NCBI GenBank assembly: GCA_038049695.1
Contig: CP142454.1
Location: forward strand, 87,566,501 to 87,630,500
Length of the DNA stretch: 64,000 nucleotides
Direction of reading: 5' to 3'
Source: Cinnamomum chago
Lineage: Eukaryota > Streptophyta > Magnoliopsida > Laurales > Lauraceae
Shown in pieces: positions 1 to 11,300 of this stretch. The notes under the pieces were generated by a model. It saw only the letters and a program-made list of their open reading frames with translations, had not been told where the DNA came from and made no database searches. Numbering within the stretch: position 1 is the first letter of the stretch; every line of letters starts with the position of its first letter. The position numbers and the translations under genes are program-made.

Positions 1-315
1 ATTTTAGCACTTTTATATTATTTATAGAATGACTCTCAAATCCCGAAAATAAAGATCACTCAACCCTCCATTCAGGCTCTCCATCATCGGACACCACGAC
101 AAGGTCGCCTGGACCCCACCCTTACTCATTAGCTAAAGGTGCCTCAAGGAACGACTCATCCTTCGAGGCAACGGGGTTGGCAATGATACCTAAGCATCAA
201 ATAATGGATCACATCCAAAATGACCTAGCAACACAGTATACCAATAATATTGTACGGATGCATTAAAAAGGGAATAGTGACAGTAACAAGAACTATAGAG
301 TAACAAAGGTAATAA

Positions 316-1572
316 TGTTGGGAATTTATACTAAAATCATACTTTTATGTATTTTTTTTTTACTGATTCACTTATTAGTATATTTTGTCTTCTCATCTAA
401 CTGAGATTTTGTATGGGCAAATGGTTTCATTGTTAATTATTATGCATGTGTGTGTCTTTTATTCTATAAAGTAGACAAGTTGGTGTATAGAGTTCTACTT
501 ATACACGAAAGACTTATTTGTCAGTTCTTATAGAATATAAGTTGTTGTTCACAATCTAGATGAATTTGGACACACCATCGGTACGATTGTAGCATGATGT
601 TTCAGCAAGCTTGTCTTGGCTACGGGAAACGGTATAGTTTGACTCATTATGCTAGTACGCTTTGTGTGTATTGAACAGGACCGTTTTGGGGGTTATTGTC
701 TTTATACTGACTATATAAGATGATTAACATCCAAATGGTTATTATGAGTGCTTGTACTCTTAATCTCGATATAAATAATAGACACATACATTTAGTGTTT
801 GGCATTTTAATTTACGAATGAGTGAGATCTTCTATGGGTCGATAATCTTAGTAAATTGGATGACTACACTACGTGTATGGTGCATATTAGTTTATTGACG
901 GAATTCACGTCCCGTAATAGGGATTGATGATATCCCCTTGATGAAGCTCTTAAGTTTTGATTATGTCAAACCCTGCAGGTGGACTTTATGTTTGACATAT
1001 CAAATAAGTTAAGTGCAAGGTCTCAAGGAATTATATATAAAGATATCGATTAAATATAGATGTCAGTAATTATTTAATCGATGGATATCTGAAAACTTAA
1101 CGTGCGGAGATTAATAAGCATTTAATAACAAGAAGCTTGAAATATTATTTTGAGAATAAGGACAGGAGTGCAATTATAATTCTTTAGTGGACTGAATTGT
1201 AATTTATGGAACCATGATTCTAATTTGGGTCGAATTAGGGTTTCATGTTTCCATAAGAAGCCTATCCTTATTTCCTTCTTAAGATCCCTATTGTAGCCTA
1301 TAAATATGTGTTATTGCTCTCTAGGTTAAAATAACAAGAGAAATCTCGTTTTGGAGAGTAAAGAGAATTCGCAGAAGAGGCCCACACCTTGGTGCGAGTT
1401 CAAGCATAGAGGAATACAATAGAAGATTTTGAGATTTTCGGGTTGCTGTAAGACCGAGATCAAATCAGAGAGATCTCGTAGGTATGACCTTTAATTATGT
1501 TCATCTATAGTTATTTCTGCAGTGTTCTATATGAAATATCTAGAGTTCCTAGCCGCTGCACTTTTTCTAATA
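316..1572 (+). mobile_element. Solo LTR, Copia-like, about 1.26 kb
   Basis: The sequence starts TGTTGGGAATTT and is bounded by AATAA at 311-315 and 1573-1577, a 5-bp duplication. A TATA box (TATAAATA, 1299-1306) lies about 270 bases before the end, as expected for an LTR promoter with a downstream R/U5. No gag-pol sequence follows, so this is a fossil left by recombination between two LTRs. The Copia assignment rests on terminus style and length only. Confidence 0.6.
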
Positions 1573-1658
1573 AATAATGCCAAGCAGATCATGCAATAAC
1601 ATAAGCAATTTGGATCAATGTAGACGAACATGCTAAACCATCCACCTTATCAATATTG

Positions 1659-2033
1659 TAGAGAAATAGCTCTCTTGGTCCGGATGGTTTTTCTGGAGTA
1701 TTCTTTACCAGCTGTTGGGATATTGTTGGTAAAGATGTTTCCTCTGCGGTCTTACACTTCTTCTCTACATGTAGACTTTTGAGATCCACAAATGCTTATT
1801 TCCTTACTCTCATCTCCAAAACAACCTCCCCTTTATCCTTTGCTAACTTTCATCCTATTAGCCTTCTAAACTTTTCTTACAAAGTTATTTCTAAAATTTT
1901 GGCTAAAAGGCTTGCGGTCATCCTTCCCCTCCTTATATCTAAGCACCAAGTAGCTTTTGTTAAAGGCAGATCTATTCATCACCATGTTACTTTAGCCCTT
2001 GAGCTCTTCCAAAAATTGAACTCCAAAGATAGA
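1659..2033 (+). mobile_element. 5'-truncated L1 LINE, part 1 (start of reverse transcriptase)
   Basis: Translation shows the N-terminal reverse transcriptase landmarks of plant L1 ORF2: GPDGFSG, then FHPISLLNFSYKVISKILA, then QVAFVKGRSIHHH. It stops abruptly at 2033 where a CACTA element is inserted, and the same reading resumes at 9268. The 5' edge falls exactly where the GPDGF motif begins, so endonuclease and ORF1 are missing, as is usual for truncated L1 copies. A diverged target duplication of about 19 bp (1640-1658 and 11301-11319, about 16 of 19 matching) brackets the whole L1. It is related to, but clearly different from, the L1 at 24820-30613. Confidence 0.85.
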
Positions 2034-2049
2034 CACTACTAGAAAAAAG

Positions 2050-2700
2050 GGTTTTTATATCGGTTGCAAAAACTGCCCTATATCGGTTTTTCATATAACC
2101 GATATAATATCTTCAGTCAAGGTTTTTTATATCGGTTAATATTTTTTTATATCGGTCAATTTTTTTTTATATCGGTTGCACAGGTTCCGACATAATAATC
2201 TCTATATATAATATCGGTTAGAAAAATATGTGATATTAATTTCAATATTTTATATCGGTTATTATAAAACCGATATTAAATATACATATTTTGTATCGGT
2301 TGTATACATATATTTTATATCGGTTATTATAAAACCGATATGATATACACATATTTTATATCGGTTGTATACACATATTTTATATCAGTTATTATGGAAC
2401 CGATATTATATATACATATTTTATATCGGTTATTATGAAACCGATATTATATACCCAATGATTTTACATCGGTCTTCAAATCCCTTAATCGCCCGCGCGG
2501 GCTCAGTGGTTCTTTCCCTCCTTTTTATTTTTCCTTCCCTCCCTTTTTCAGCACGTCCTGCGGCTAACCGCCAGTGCACCTGCGGCTAACCGCCAGTTAT
2601 ATATACATATTTTATATAGGTTATTATGAAACCGATATTATATACACATATTTTATATCGGTTGTATACATATATTTTATATCGGGTATTATAAAATCGA
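2050..2700. repeat. Left subterminal repeat array of the CACTA element (ATATCGGTT)
   Basis: The motif TATATCGGTT and its complement occur many times, often as pairs such as TATATCGGTTATTATAAAACCGATAT, interrupted at 2490-2600 by a GC-rich insert with two GCGGCTAACCGCCAG units. The role is inferred from CACTA biology: binding sites for the element-encoded transposase, normally also targets of methylation. Confidence 0.85.
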
Positions 2701-3835
2701 TATGATATACATCTCTTTTTTTATATCGGTTTCACCTTTCATTTCTTTCTCTCCCGCCAGCGAAATCCTTATTTCCCTCTCCTCACTCATCTCATTTCTT
2801 TCTCTCCCGCCAGTGAAATCCTTATTTCTCTCTCCTCACTCATCTCTTTCTCTCCCGCCTCCATCGCCCTCTCCCTCTTCTCACTCATTTCGTTCTCTCT
2901 CTTCACTCATTTCTTTCTCTCCCGCCTCCATCACCCTTTCCCTATCTCCTCTATCTCTCCCTCCCTCTCCAGACCTCTCCAAGTTCACCACACGACCCCT
3001 CCACTGCACGACGACCACAGTAGCACCGCCAAGCGCGCGCAGCAGCCCCCTCGCGCTTTCATCTTCCTCCTCGCGTCGCGGACCCCTCCCCTGCACCAGG
3101 TACACGCCTCCTCTTCCTGCACTCACGCACCATTCCCCCTCTCCTCTCTCTTTCTTCTCTGTTCTCTCTCTCATTCGTTCCCCATCAATCTGTTTCCTCT
3201 CTGTCTGCTCTTCTCCCTCCCTTCATCTCTTCTTCCTCCCCTGTCTCCCCTCGCCTGCGCTTGCTGCAGTGGCTACCTGCACACCACTCCCTCGCTCCCT
3301 CGGTTCTCTCTCTCTCTCTCCCTCCCTCTCTTCTCTTCTTCCTCCCATGTTCCTCTCCCTCTCCCCTGCTTCCTCCTCTGTTCCGCCCTACGCCCACCTG
3401 CACACCACTCCCTCTCTCCCTCAGTCCTCTCTCTTTCTTCGTCTCTTCTCTTCTTCCTCCCCTGTTCCTCTCCTCTCCTTTGCCCTGCGCAACCGCCCTT
3501 TCCTCCTCCTCCTCTTCTTTCTTTTTTCCTTATCCTTCTCCCTTATCTCCCTTTCCCCTCTCTCATTCCACGCTCCCAGCAGCCCCCTCTCATTTTTGTC
3601 TCCCTTCTCCACTCATTCATCTCATCTCCCATTTGATTTTCTATTCTCTCTTTCTTCCTTTCTTTATTTCCTCCTCATTCACTCTTCCCAGCAACGTCAC
3701 TGAGCACCCACCCATTTCACTCTCTCTCTCTCTGTTTCTTTCTCTCATTCTTTCTGATTTCTTTCCTCCCCCTCTGTGCCCAATGGACCACCGAGCACCA
3801 TCACCACCACTATTCCAGTGGGCCATCGATTAAGT
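2700..3835 (+). other. 1.1-kb polypyrimidine (C/T-rich) block inside the CACTA element
   Basis: The plus strand is almost entirely C and T, made of diverged tandem copies of pieces such as TTTCTTTCTCTCCCGCC. It gives spurious long open frames (Ser/Pro/Leu-rich on plus, Arg/Glu-rich on minus) that are not credible proteins. It resembles an expanded 5' leader of a plant gene and directly precedes the captured ABCG exon, so it may be co-captured leader sequence; that is inference. Confidence 0.6.
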
Positions 3836-4019
3836 GGGCCCCACGATCTTCATTATCCCTAATTTCAAGCTTCACTGTTTTGTAAGCTTCTTCCATTTGA
3901 TTAGGTTTTGTTAATTGGGGGTTTTCCATTAATTAGTGTTAGATGAGTTTTTTAGCATCTTAGATTGTGATCTGTAGAGTTATTTATGTGGGTTTGTTTC
4001 TAATTCATAGGTTTTGGGC

Positions 4020-4212
4020 ATTTTGAGCATTTTGGATTTCCTCACCCAAAGCATTTTGGAGCCTGACTACGCTTATGGGTCCATCCGGCTCAGGGAAGTA
4101 TAGGACTCTACGCTGCTTGATGCTCTCGCTGGTCGCCTGGCCACCAATGCATTTCTCTCAGGAACCGTTCTCCTTAATGGAAGGAAGGCAAAGCTGTCAT
4201 TTGGGACTGCGG
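4020..4212 (+). pseudogene. Captured exon fragment of an ABCG half-transporter (nucleotide-binding domain, Walker A)
   Basis: One frame reads MGPSGSGK, the Walker A motif of ABCG (WBC) transporters. After a short frame-breaking insertion another frame continues [20 protein letters not shown] and [14 protein letters not shown], the sequence that follows Walker A in the plant ABCG11/12/15 group (cuticular lipid exporters of the plasma membrane). The fragment ends at a consensus splice donor (GCG|GTGAGT, 4212/4213), so it was taken from genomic DNA rather than from a processed transcript. It cannot encode a working transporter. Confidence 0.85.
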
Positions 4213-4262
4213 TGAGTAGTTTGATCTTACATGAATATGTCTTCTTTTCTCTGTTTTCCACT

Positions 4263-4456
4263 TAGTAAAACAGAGGAAGTTTATTCTTATGGTTTCAACT
4301 GGTTCATGGTTCACCTTCATCCTGGATTTACGCATTACCTGTTCTTCGTGCTATGCCTGTATGCAAGTGTTATTGTGGTTGAAAGCTTGATGATGGCCAT
4401 AGCCAGTATTATTCCTAACTTCCTCATGGGAATTATCATTGGAGCAGGGATCCAGG
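4263..4456 (+). pseudogene. Captured exon fragment of the same ABCG transporter type (transmembrane domain)
   Basis: The frame reads FMVHLHPGFTHYLFFVLCLY, then ASVIVVESLMMAIASIIPNF and LMGIIIGAGIQ, which is the TM domain of ABCG11/12/15-like proteins. It is preceded by an acceptor-like TTCCACTTAG and followed by a donor-like CAG|GTTAGC. In a real ABCG gene this segment lies hundreds of residues after Walker A, so intervening exons were lost during or after capture. The frame is still open, suggesting capture was not very old. Confidence 0.85.
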
Positions 4457-6467
4457 TTAGCTCTACCCACTCCTGAAACTGCATTCAATATTCTGAATAA
4501 ATGTTATAATGAGAATAGAGCCCAACTTCAATGATGGAATCTATGTAGCTAGGAATTTGTTCTAAAAAAATAGAAAGTTCTTCATGTTGGTCCTGAATTA
4601 GTGGCTTATAAAATTATGGTTACAAATAAAAAAACAGAAATGCTATGGATCAAAGAAAAATTGGTGTGGCATGTACAGAGGAAAGAAATGCAGAGACTAT
4701 ACATTTGAAGCAACACAGAACCTTATTTGGATATATGGATCTCCTTATCTATATACATTTATCTATACCATCTGATTGCCCAAACTCAATTTCATGTATC
4801 ACATCTTTAGTGTTAACATGTGTACCCACATTTAACACATGGTTCCCAATGTTGTCACTTCATATCTACATAGAATACATGGTTACCATGTGATAGTTAT
4901 CTGGTGCTAATCCTAGTCTTGAGATAATGTGATTCCAAACTGTGTTCATGGTCCAGGTCAAATGTAAAAGTGTTCCACATCTGTGATCTCATGACAACTT
5001 CCACTATCTTCATAGTATTCACCACAGATTTGGTTATGGAATCACATTAACTCATTGCCAGCTGATGAATCCATGGCCAATAGATTTCATACAATGAAAA
5101 TCTAAAATAAATTAATTCATGATTCAGATCGGTTAATCATTTGGATTACACATCTCATTGATGAATCTCATTGATCAGTCAGTTGAAAATTAGAGTGAGA
5201 TGAGTTCTAAAATAATTTGTAATCAAACAATTCTCATATATCAAAAAAGGACCCACAGATTCCAAGTTTCCAAATCATCATGACCAATAGAAATTTTGGT
5301 TTTTCTAAATATCTGACGAGTTGGTGTTGATATAAGATATTTTGTGTACTTATAAAAACATGGCAAATGTGTACATTCATTTACACATAAGGGCCTCATA
5401 TTGTTGCTTTCAATGGAGCTTAATTTCCACTTGTTCAAAATAATATAATTGAGTGAGATTATTGATTGACAGCGATCATGCTCTTTTTTGTTACTCTTTT
5501 TGTACAATTCGCAGTATTATCTTGTTTCCTATAGCGAAAACTCTCTATACTACCGAGTGGTTTATACATTTTGTGGATGGTTTTGTTCTCTCTGATCTAC
5601 ACTCAACTTGGGATTAATATCTTCGGTAAGTTCCATCTTCATCTCTTCATGTAAAAAATCAGTCATTCATTTCATGTCCAAATATCAATTTTCCATTCTT
5701 CTCTATCATCTTTCAGTTGTTGGTTGGGGTGTGATGCCTACCTCTATTTAATGGGAATGAATACCTTGCCTTCATTATCTTAACAATAGATAATAGGCGG
5801 GACTGATCTGGTTTTACCTAGACAATTTGATGCACTCATCTCAAGTAGTGACAGCTGATGGACAACAAAAGCTCTATTGCTGATGAGCAGCAAAAGGTTG
5901 TTGGTAGCTAGCTACATCATTCCCATTTGTTGCTACATATCACTTGAATAACCATGTAGCACATATGACTTAGATGGTGATTTGAGTTGTAGGTAAATCA
6001 CCTGTTCTATTTTATTACACCACAGTTGGGTTTCAAACGCTCAACATTGTTGACTTGATGTAGGAATGTCAACTGAATATAGGGATGAAAACAAATGCTC
6101 AAAAGTCTCAAATCCATGTCAAGGCTCACTGTTGGGCAGCCTATTGAGAATAGAGTGCTCTGGCTTATGATCACACTCAAAGTCAAGATGAACAAAAGCA
6201 CGCTCAACTTTAGGAAGTTCCCCATCTTTATTTGCAAGGACTCTCCAGTGGCATGAGTTCTCAATTCCCTATATTTTAGGCATTGTCATTGGTGTGGTAT
6301 GCTTTGTGTAGTGTGATTCTTGTGCAAACAAATCTGAGTCATTATTTGACCAACTCTTAAATTTTGAACTTAATTGGCAAAGATTGATGATTCTTTCTTA
6401 ACTACTTAGATTCTCATGAACTTAGGGAGATTCTCATGTTGGGCTCGTCTTTGCTTGTCTTTCTTAA

Positions 6468-6592
6468 CTCCAGTACAGTTATTGCCCATGCTGGTGATGG
6501 AAACTTTCATACAGTGATACTGTTTGATCCAAACCGAGAAGAACAACGTCGGGAAGTTGCGAGACTTAACCAATTTATGGTCCTAGCTTGTG
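6468..6592 (+). pseudogene. Captured exon fragment of mitochondrial D-lactate dehydrogenase (FAD-linked oxidase C-terminal domain)
   Basis: The reading TVIAHAGDGNFHTVILFDPN followed by REEQRREVARLNQFMV matches the C-terminal FAD-oxidase domain of plant D-LDH (cytochrome), which oxidises D-lactate from the methylglyoxal pathway in mitochondria. The HAGDGNFH motif is the metal/substrate-binding signature of the family. An acceptor-like CTTAACTCCAG lies just upstream, consistent with genomic capture. Only about 40 codons are present. It is a second, unrelated donor gene in the same CACTA element. Confidence 0.85.
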
Positions 6593-6604
6593 TTGTCAAT
6601 GGAA

Positions 6605-6740
6605 GGTATTGGTTATTTGATCAGTTGGTTGATGTCTTTACTAAGGCACTAGAAAATTCCGTCCCCAAGGTATAATGAGCAAGTTGGGTGTGATTGACAT
6701 CTGTGCACCAGCTTGAGTGGGAGTGCAGAATATGAGCTTT
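6605..6740 (+). mobile_element. Small Copia retrotransposon fragment (end of the polyprotein), fossil
   Basis: The translation resembles the last residues of a Ty1/Copia RNase H region (DQLVDVFTKAL, then SKLGVIDICAP). It directly abuts the D-LDH fragment inside the CACTA element, so it was either captured with it or inserted next to it. Only a broken terminal piece remains. Confidence 0.55.
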
Positions 6741-7662
6741 ATGGAGTATAAATGTATTCATGGTGGTGTTGAATACCATAGAATTTATCATATCAAAAGA
6801 GTTATTATTGTGGTGGATTGGATTCGGTTCTATCTTCAAGGCATCATGATATAATTGTAATCTTAAGAGATATATTTACTTGTTTCCCCTTGATATTTAA
6901 TGTGAGTTACAACTATGTTGTCTTATGTCTGGTTTCTTAATTTCAAATCTTACTGTTCATGTGAAATGTTTATGCCATTTAATTTGTATTGAAGTAGTTG
7001 TTCAGTTTATCGTATCCCATCATTGTTTTTAGCTGACAAACCATTGTGTTCTAGATATATGCTTTCTGCTTCTGTATGTTGGCTGCCCACCACTTTAGAA
7101 ATCCTGTTGTGACTTTTCTCTTATCATGCAACAGTATTGTTGAGTTGTAAACTGCATCATGGCATGTGGGGGGGAATTTATTGTCATCCATTTTCCACTT
7201 GAAAAGAATGGGGGTTTTGCAAGAGATATCTCTTGTTCCATATGATTTAGCTGATCTTTCAGATGAGGGAAGCTTCTTGGTCTTACAGATATGCTACCTA
7301 GTATTACCTTAGTTTACTGCTTTCCTCTCTATCTACTGTTGTTTAGCAACACATCCCTATACTTCATAACATTCTTTCCATCTAATGCCTGATGGTGATC
7401 ACAATTCACATCCAACATCTCTCTCACATGCTTCTCTCCTGAATCCTGTGATCTGGTTATAATCTTACTGATGGAGATGGTGCACGTAAGTGAGTACGGA
7501 ATCATAAATTGGATTATTCAAGTCATGTCAGTTAAGCATGTTGTTATGCTTATATCTTCTTATCTAACATCTAAATCAAAAAGTGGTCAACATGACTTTT
7601 GTGCATCAGTGAGAGAGATTGATTTTTGGTTTTGGAATCAGGTCGATCTGACTTCAGGTTTT

Positions 7663-8268
7663 GAAGTTATGAATTTTCTACTAGAGACAACTCTGCTTCA
7701 CTCAGGTTGCTATTTTTCTGTGACCAGTCAGCTTCAAGCTGATTTTACATTAATTTCCATTCAATCTGGGTTAAATCTCAAAACATGAAAGTTGTATCCC
7801 TCTGATAAATCTTTCATTTGGATCAAGAATCATGTTGTTTCGAGTTCAGAAGAGGAAGTTATGAATTTTCTACTGGAGACAACTCTGCTTCACTCAGGTT
7901 GCTCTTTTTCTGTGACCAGTCAGCTTCAAGGTGATTTTACACTACTTTACATTCAATCTGGGTTAAATCTCAAAACATAAAAGTTGTATCCCTCTGATAA
8001 ATATTTTATTTTGATCAAGAATCATGTTGTTTTGAGTTCAGAAGAGGAAGTTATGAATTTTATACTGGAGACAACTCTGCTTCACTCAGGTTGCTGTTTT
8101 TCTGTGATCAGTCAGCTTCAAGGTGATTTTACACTACTTTCCATTCAATCTGGGTTAAATATCAAAACATGAAAGTTGTAGCCCTCTGATAAATATTTCA
8201 TTTGGATCAAGAATCATGTTGTTTCGAGTTCAGAAGAGGAAGTTATGAATTTTCTACTGGAGACAAAT
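7663..8268. repeat. Tandem array, 192-bp period, just over three copies
   Basis: The word GAAGTTATGAATTTTCTACT recurs with start positions 7663, 7855, 8047 and 8239, exactly 192 bases apart, and the units are over 90% alike by eye. Because 192 is divisible by three, the same frame recurs and gives repeated 62-residue open frames (FSVTSQLQGDFTLL...), each ending in a stop. They are a by-product of the repeat rather than a gene. The array lies between the captured gene fragments and the right subterminal region of the CACTA element. Confidence 0.9.
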
Positions 8269-8447
8269 TCTGCCATTGTAAGTAGACTACTGACAAATTC
8301 TGCCATTCTACTGAAGTTATGAATTTTCATTTGGAAGTTATGTTTTTATACTGAAATCCATTTCCATGTTGATGCCATTGTAGTAGTCTACATATATGTG
8401 GGATTGGAACCCATCATATTTGTGAGCTATAATTCAAAGAAAGACTA

Positions 8448-8785
8448 TATTGGCGGCTAGCCCTTTTAGACCAGCGGCTAGCCGCTTTCAAATAACGGTC
8501 AGAAAATTCAAATCAGGATGGCTCACGGCTAGCCGCAGGAAAAGTTGGGGGCTAGCCGTGAGGCAACCGCAGGGGTGACCGCAAGATGGTTCTGAAAAAA
8601 CTGGTCTCTAGAAATCAAACCGTAATCCCACGGTTAGCACTGCGGCTAACCGTAGGTGCACTGGCGGTTAGCCGCAGGAAGCACAGAAAATCATCCTGAA
8701 AAAAAAATGCTTACTGGAAAGCTGACCGTGGGTCTAACGGCTAGCCCCCTTGCAAAGGGCGGCTAGCCGCCAGGTGACCGTAAGG
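8448..8785. repeat. Palindrome-rich GGCTAGCC block of the CACTA element
   Basis: About ten copies of CGGCTAGCCG-like palindromes or CGGTTAGCCGC variants lie in 340 bases. Related units (GCGGCTAACCGCCAG) sit at 2560-2597 near the other end in opposite orientation. The arrangement is unusual next to the ordinary ATATCGGTT array and suggests a second class of subterminal binding site. Confidence 0.7.
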
Positions 8786-8839
8786 TCACCTGACCCTTTC
8801 TAGAAGGACTATTTATAAAAAAAAATGCATATATAATAT

Positions 8840-9245
8840 TAAATCGGTTGCAGAACAAACGATATAATACAATCCCAAAAAACCGATATAACAAAGCCCT
8901 TTATAACCGATATTATAAATATTTTTCTATCGGTTTCACTCTTTTTTATATCGGTTTTATAGTAATGTATGCTATAATTTTAGTTTCAAAACACATCAGT
9001 TCTCCGAAAACCGATATTATAAATATTTTTTATATCGGTTTCATTTTTTTTATATCGGTTTTATAGTAATATGTGTTATAATTTCAGGTTTAAAAGACAT
9101 CAGTTGTCCAAAAACCGATATAAAATAATACACATATTATATCGGTTATAGTTATTTATTATATCCGGGGTACTTATATCGGTTTGAAGTTTACTGAAAA
9201 ACCGATATAATAGGTCTTTTATATCGGTTTTTAGCCGATATAAAA
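8840..9245. repeat. Right subterminal repeat array of the CACTA element (AACCGATAT)
   Basis: The same 9-base motif as the left array occurs about 18 times in both orientations, including two duplicated blocks with ACCGATATTATAAATATTTT. It ends in the terminal inverted repeat at 9264. Confidence 0.85.
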
Positions 9246-9267
9246 ACCCTTTTTTCTAGTAGTGAGA

Positions 9268-11300
9268 GGAGGCTCGGTTTGCTTCAAATTGGACATCACT
9301 AAGGCTTTTGACAAGTTTCCATGCAATTTCCTTTTCAGGGCTCTTCAGTTCTTTAATTTCTCTTCTGAGTGGATTCATTTGATAAGAGAATTGGTTTGCA
9401 CTGGGAAAGGCTCCATTCTTATCAACAGAAGCCCTTGTGGTTTTTTGGTTTCCTCCTGTGGTTTGAGGCAAGGTTATCCTCTCTCTCCTTATCTCTTTAT
9501 CTTAGCAAAAGAGATTCTTAGTCTCAATATGGATATCCTTCGTCAAGAGGGAAGAATTGGTCTGATTTCTCCGGTTCCTTCGCCTCCATGTCACATGTTA
9601 TATGCTGATGACATTTTGGTTTTCTTAAAGGCCACGAAGAGAAGTTTCAGAAGTCTACAGGGTCTACTCACTCTTTATCAAGATTCCTCGGGGCAGTTTT
9701 TCAACTTGCAGAAGAGTCAGTTATTTGTTGGTAAGGTCTCTGCCAGGAGAGCTAATGTGTTTGCTGGTCTTCTGTCTATCCCTCAGGCTAATCCTCCCTC
9801 AGTTTACCTTGGAGTTCCTTTTTTTCTTTGGTAGTCCTAGGCATAGGTTTTTCAACAGGATTTTGGATTCTATCAGAGCGAGGTTGTCAAGCTGGAAGCT
9901 TAGATGCATCTCTTTTGCGGGCAGGCTTATTTTGGTTAAACATGTCCTCTCTTCCATTCCTTTGCATATCTCGCTGGCCGTCCCCATTCCTAGTAAGACT
10001 TGTCTTTTAATTGAAAGACTTATGAGGAATTTTCTATAGTCAGGCTCCACGAAAACCAGTAAGAGCAACCTTGTCAAATGGGGAACAGTATGTTTACCAA
10101 AACTCGAGAGAGGGCTTCGGCTTCGAAGGATTAAGGAGATCAATGAGGCCTCTTTGCTAAAATTGGGTTGGTCACCAACCACGGCGGACTCCTTGTGGGC
10201 AGTCTGGTTTCGTAGTAGATACTTCAAGGATTCTTCCATTTGGTTCTCTAGTAATCCCATTGGTGGATCTTGTATTTAGAGAAGATTGCGTTCCTTGTCT
10301 TCTTTTCTTCAGGAAGGTAGCAAGTGGCAAGTGCGCAATGGGCTTTCTATTAGCTTATGGTATGATCACTGGATTGATAAAGCCTCTATCTCCTCCAGAT
10401 TTCCTTCGATTCAATTCTCTCTAAGAGATAGGGTTATTGACATAATCCAAGAGAACTCCTGAAATATCCCTTCCAACCTACCGGGTGACCTAATGGATTT
10501 CTTGCACCTTTCCATTGGTGATATTTTGATTCTAGACTACCCTTCCACAGACACTCTCTTGGATGGAATCTTCTTCTGGAATTCTCTCCCTTAAGGATGC
10601 TCGGCACCTCCTGAGAACCCGTGCATCAGATCTCCCCTGGACAAGCCTAATATGGAATAAGCTTGTTAATCTTAGACTGGCTTGTCTTTCGTGGCGTTTG
10701 TTGCTTAGGAAAACTCCTACTAATATTGTGGCTAAAAAAAGAGGTTGCTACATGGCCTCTAGATGTTACATCTTCCACCTTTATGAGGAATCTGATCTTC
10801 ACCTTTTCTTTTCCTGTGAGTTTGTTATTGCTTTTGGTCTTGGCTTCTCAATCACGGTGCCTTTTTCCTCCATGCTCCTATCTCAGTTGTTGCTATTTGG
10901 GTCGCAGTTTCGGCAGGAGGAGATGTCTCCAGAAGAACATGTGCAGCTGCAATCTTCTTCCATGCCATCTCCACCCTTTGGTTTCTTTGCAACGACTCCA
11001 AGCAACATAACCGAAAAGCTACCTTAAGGCGTGCAAAGGTAATCCTTGAGGATAGCATCAAAGGTATGATCATTTCACAATCTACAGCTAAGAGTGCCAT
11101 CTATCGTCATCCTATCTTGGTCTCCTTTGGAATGACCTAGCCTCATGTATTTGCCTTGTTCAAACGTTTTTCTTCTCTATGTTGTTTTGGTTTTCTTATT
11201 TTGTAGTTTCTGTTGATGTAGCCTCTTTGGCATTGGGGTTTATTTTTCCCTTTTCGCTCTTCCCCTTTTCTTAATACAATTTACCGATTAGCAAAACAAA
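9268..11300 (+). mobile_element. 5'-truncated L1 LINE, part 2 (reverse transcriptase core to 3' end)
   Basis: The L1 reading resumes right after the CACTA element: FKLDITKAFDK, then GLRQGYPLSPYLFILA, then YADDILVFLK, the catalytic box of the reverse transcriptase. The thumb region follows (about 9830-10300), then the zf-RVT region near 10600-10850, then a 3' UTR (11140-11300). Several frame changes and stops are present: the frame shifts near 9830, and stops occur near 10036 and 10278. The 3' end lacks a long poly(A) but ends GCAAAACAAA before the target duplication. Confidence 0.85.

Larger units (their letters stand above)
2034..9264. mobile_element. Non-autonomous CACTA (EnSpm) transposon, 7231 bp, carrying captured host gene fragments
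   Basis: The termini are CACTACTAGAAAAAAGGG and its near-exact inverse, ending CTAGTAGTG, with a 3-bp duplication AGA (2031-2033 and 9265-9267) inside an L1 reading frame. Both ends carry dense subterminal repeats of ATATCGGTT/AACCGATAT (2050-2700 and 8840-9245), the kind of array bound by CACTA transposases. No transposase (TNPD/TNP2-like) coding was seen, so it must be moved in trans. Cargo in order: pyrimidine-rich leader-like block (2700-3830), ABCG transporter pieces (4020-4460), D-lactate dehydrogenase piece (6470-6590), a Copia fragment (6605-6740), a 192-bp tandem array (7663-8265) and a palindrome-rich GGCTAGCC block (8450-8780). High confidence for class and borders. Confidence 0.95.

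Noticed and set aside
2702-3833. Open frames of 333 and 190 codons (Ser/Pro/Leu-rich) and minus-strand Arg/Glu-rich frames
   Set aside because: They arise from a C/T-only stretch that rarely contains stops; no domain and low complexity.
4020-6600. ABCG transporter or D-LDH as resident genes
   Set aside because: Only short separated exon pieces are present, the Walker A piece is frame-broken, and all lie inside CACTA borders.
7471-8172. Repeated 62-105 codon open frames
   Set aside because: They follow the 192-bp tandem repeat exactly and end at the same stop each time; no family.
7663-8268. CRISPR-like array
   Set aside because: Contiguous 192-bp repeats without spacers in a plant transposon.
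9256-11100. Additional small genes on both strands around 9256-11100
   Set aside because: All are shadows or frame pieces of the L1 reverse transcriptase region.
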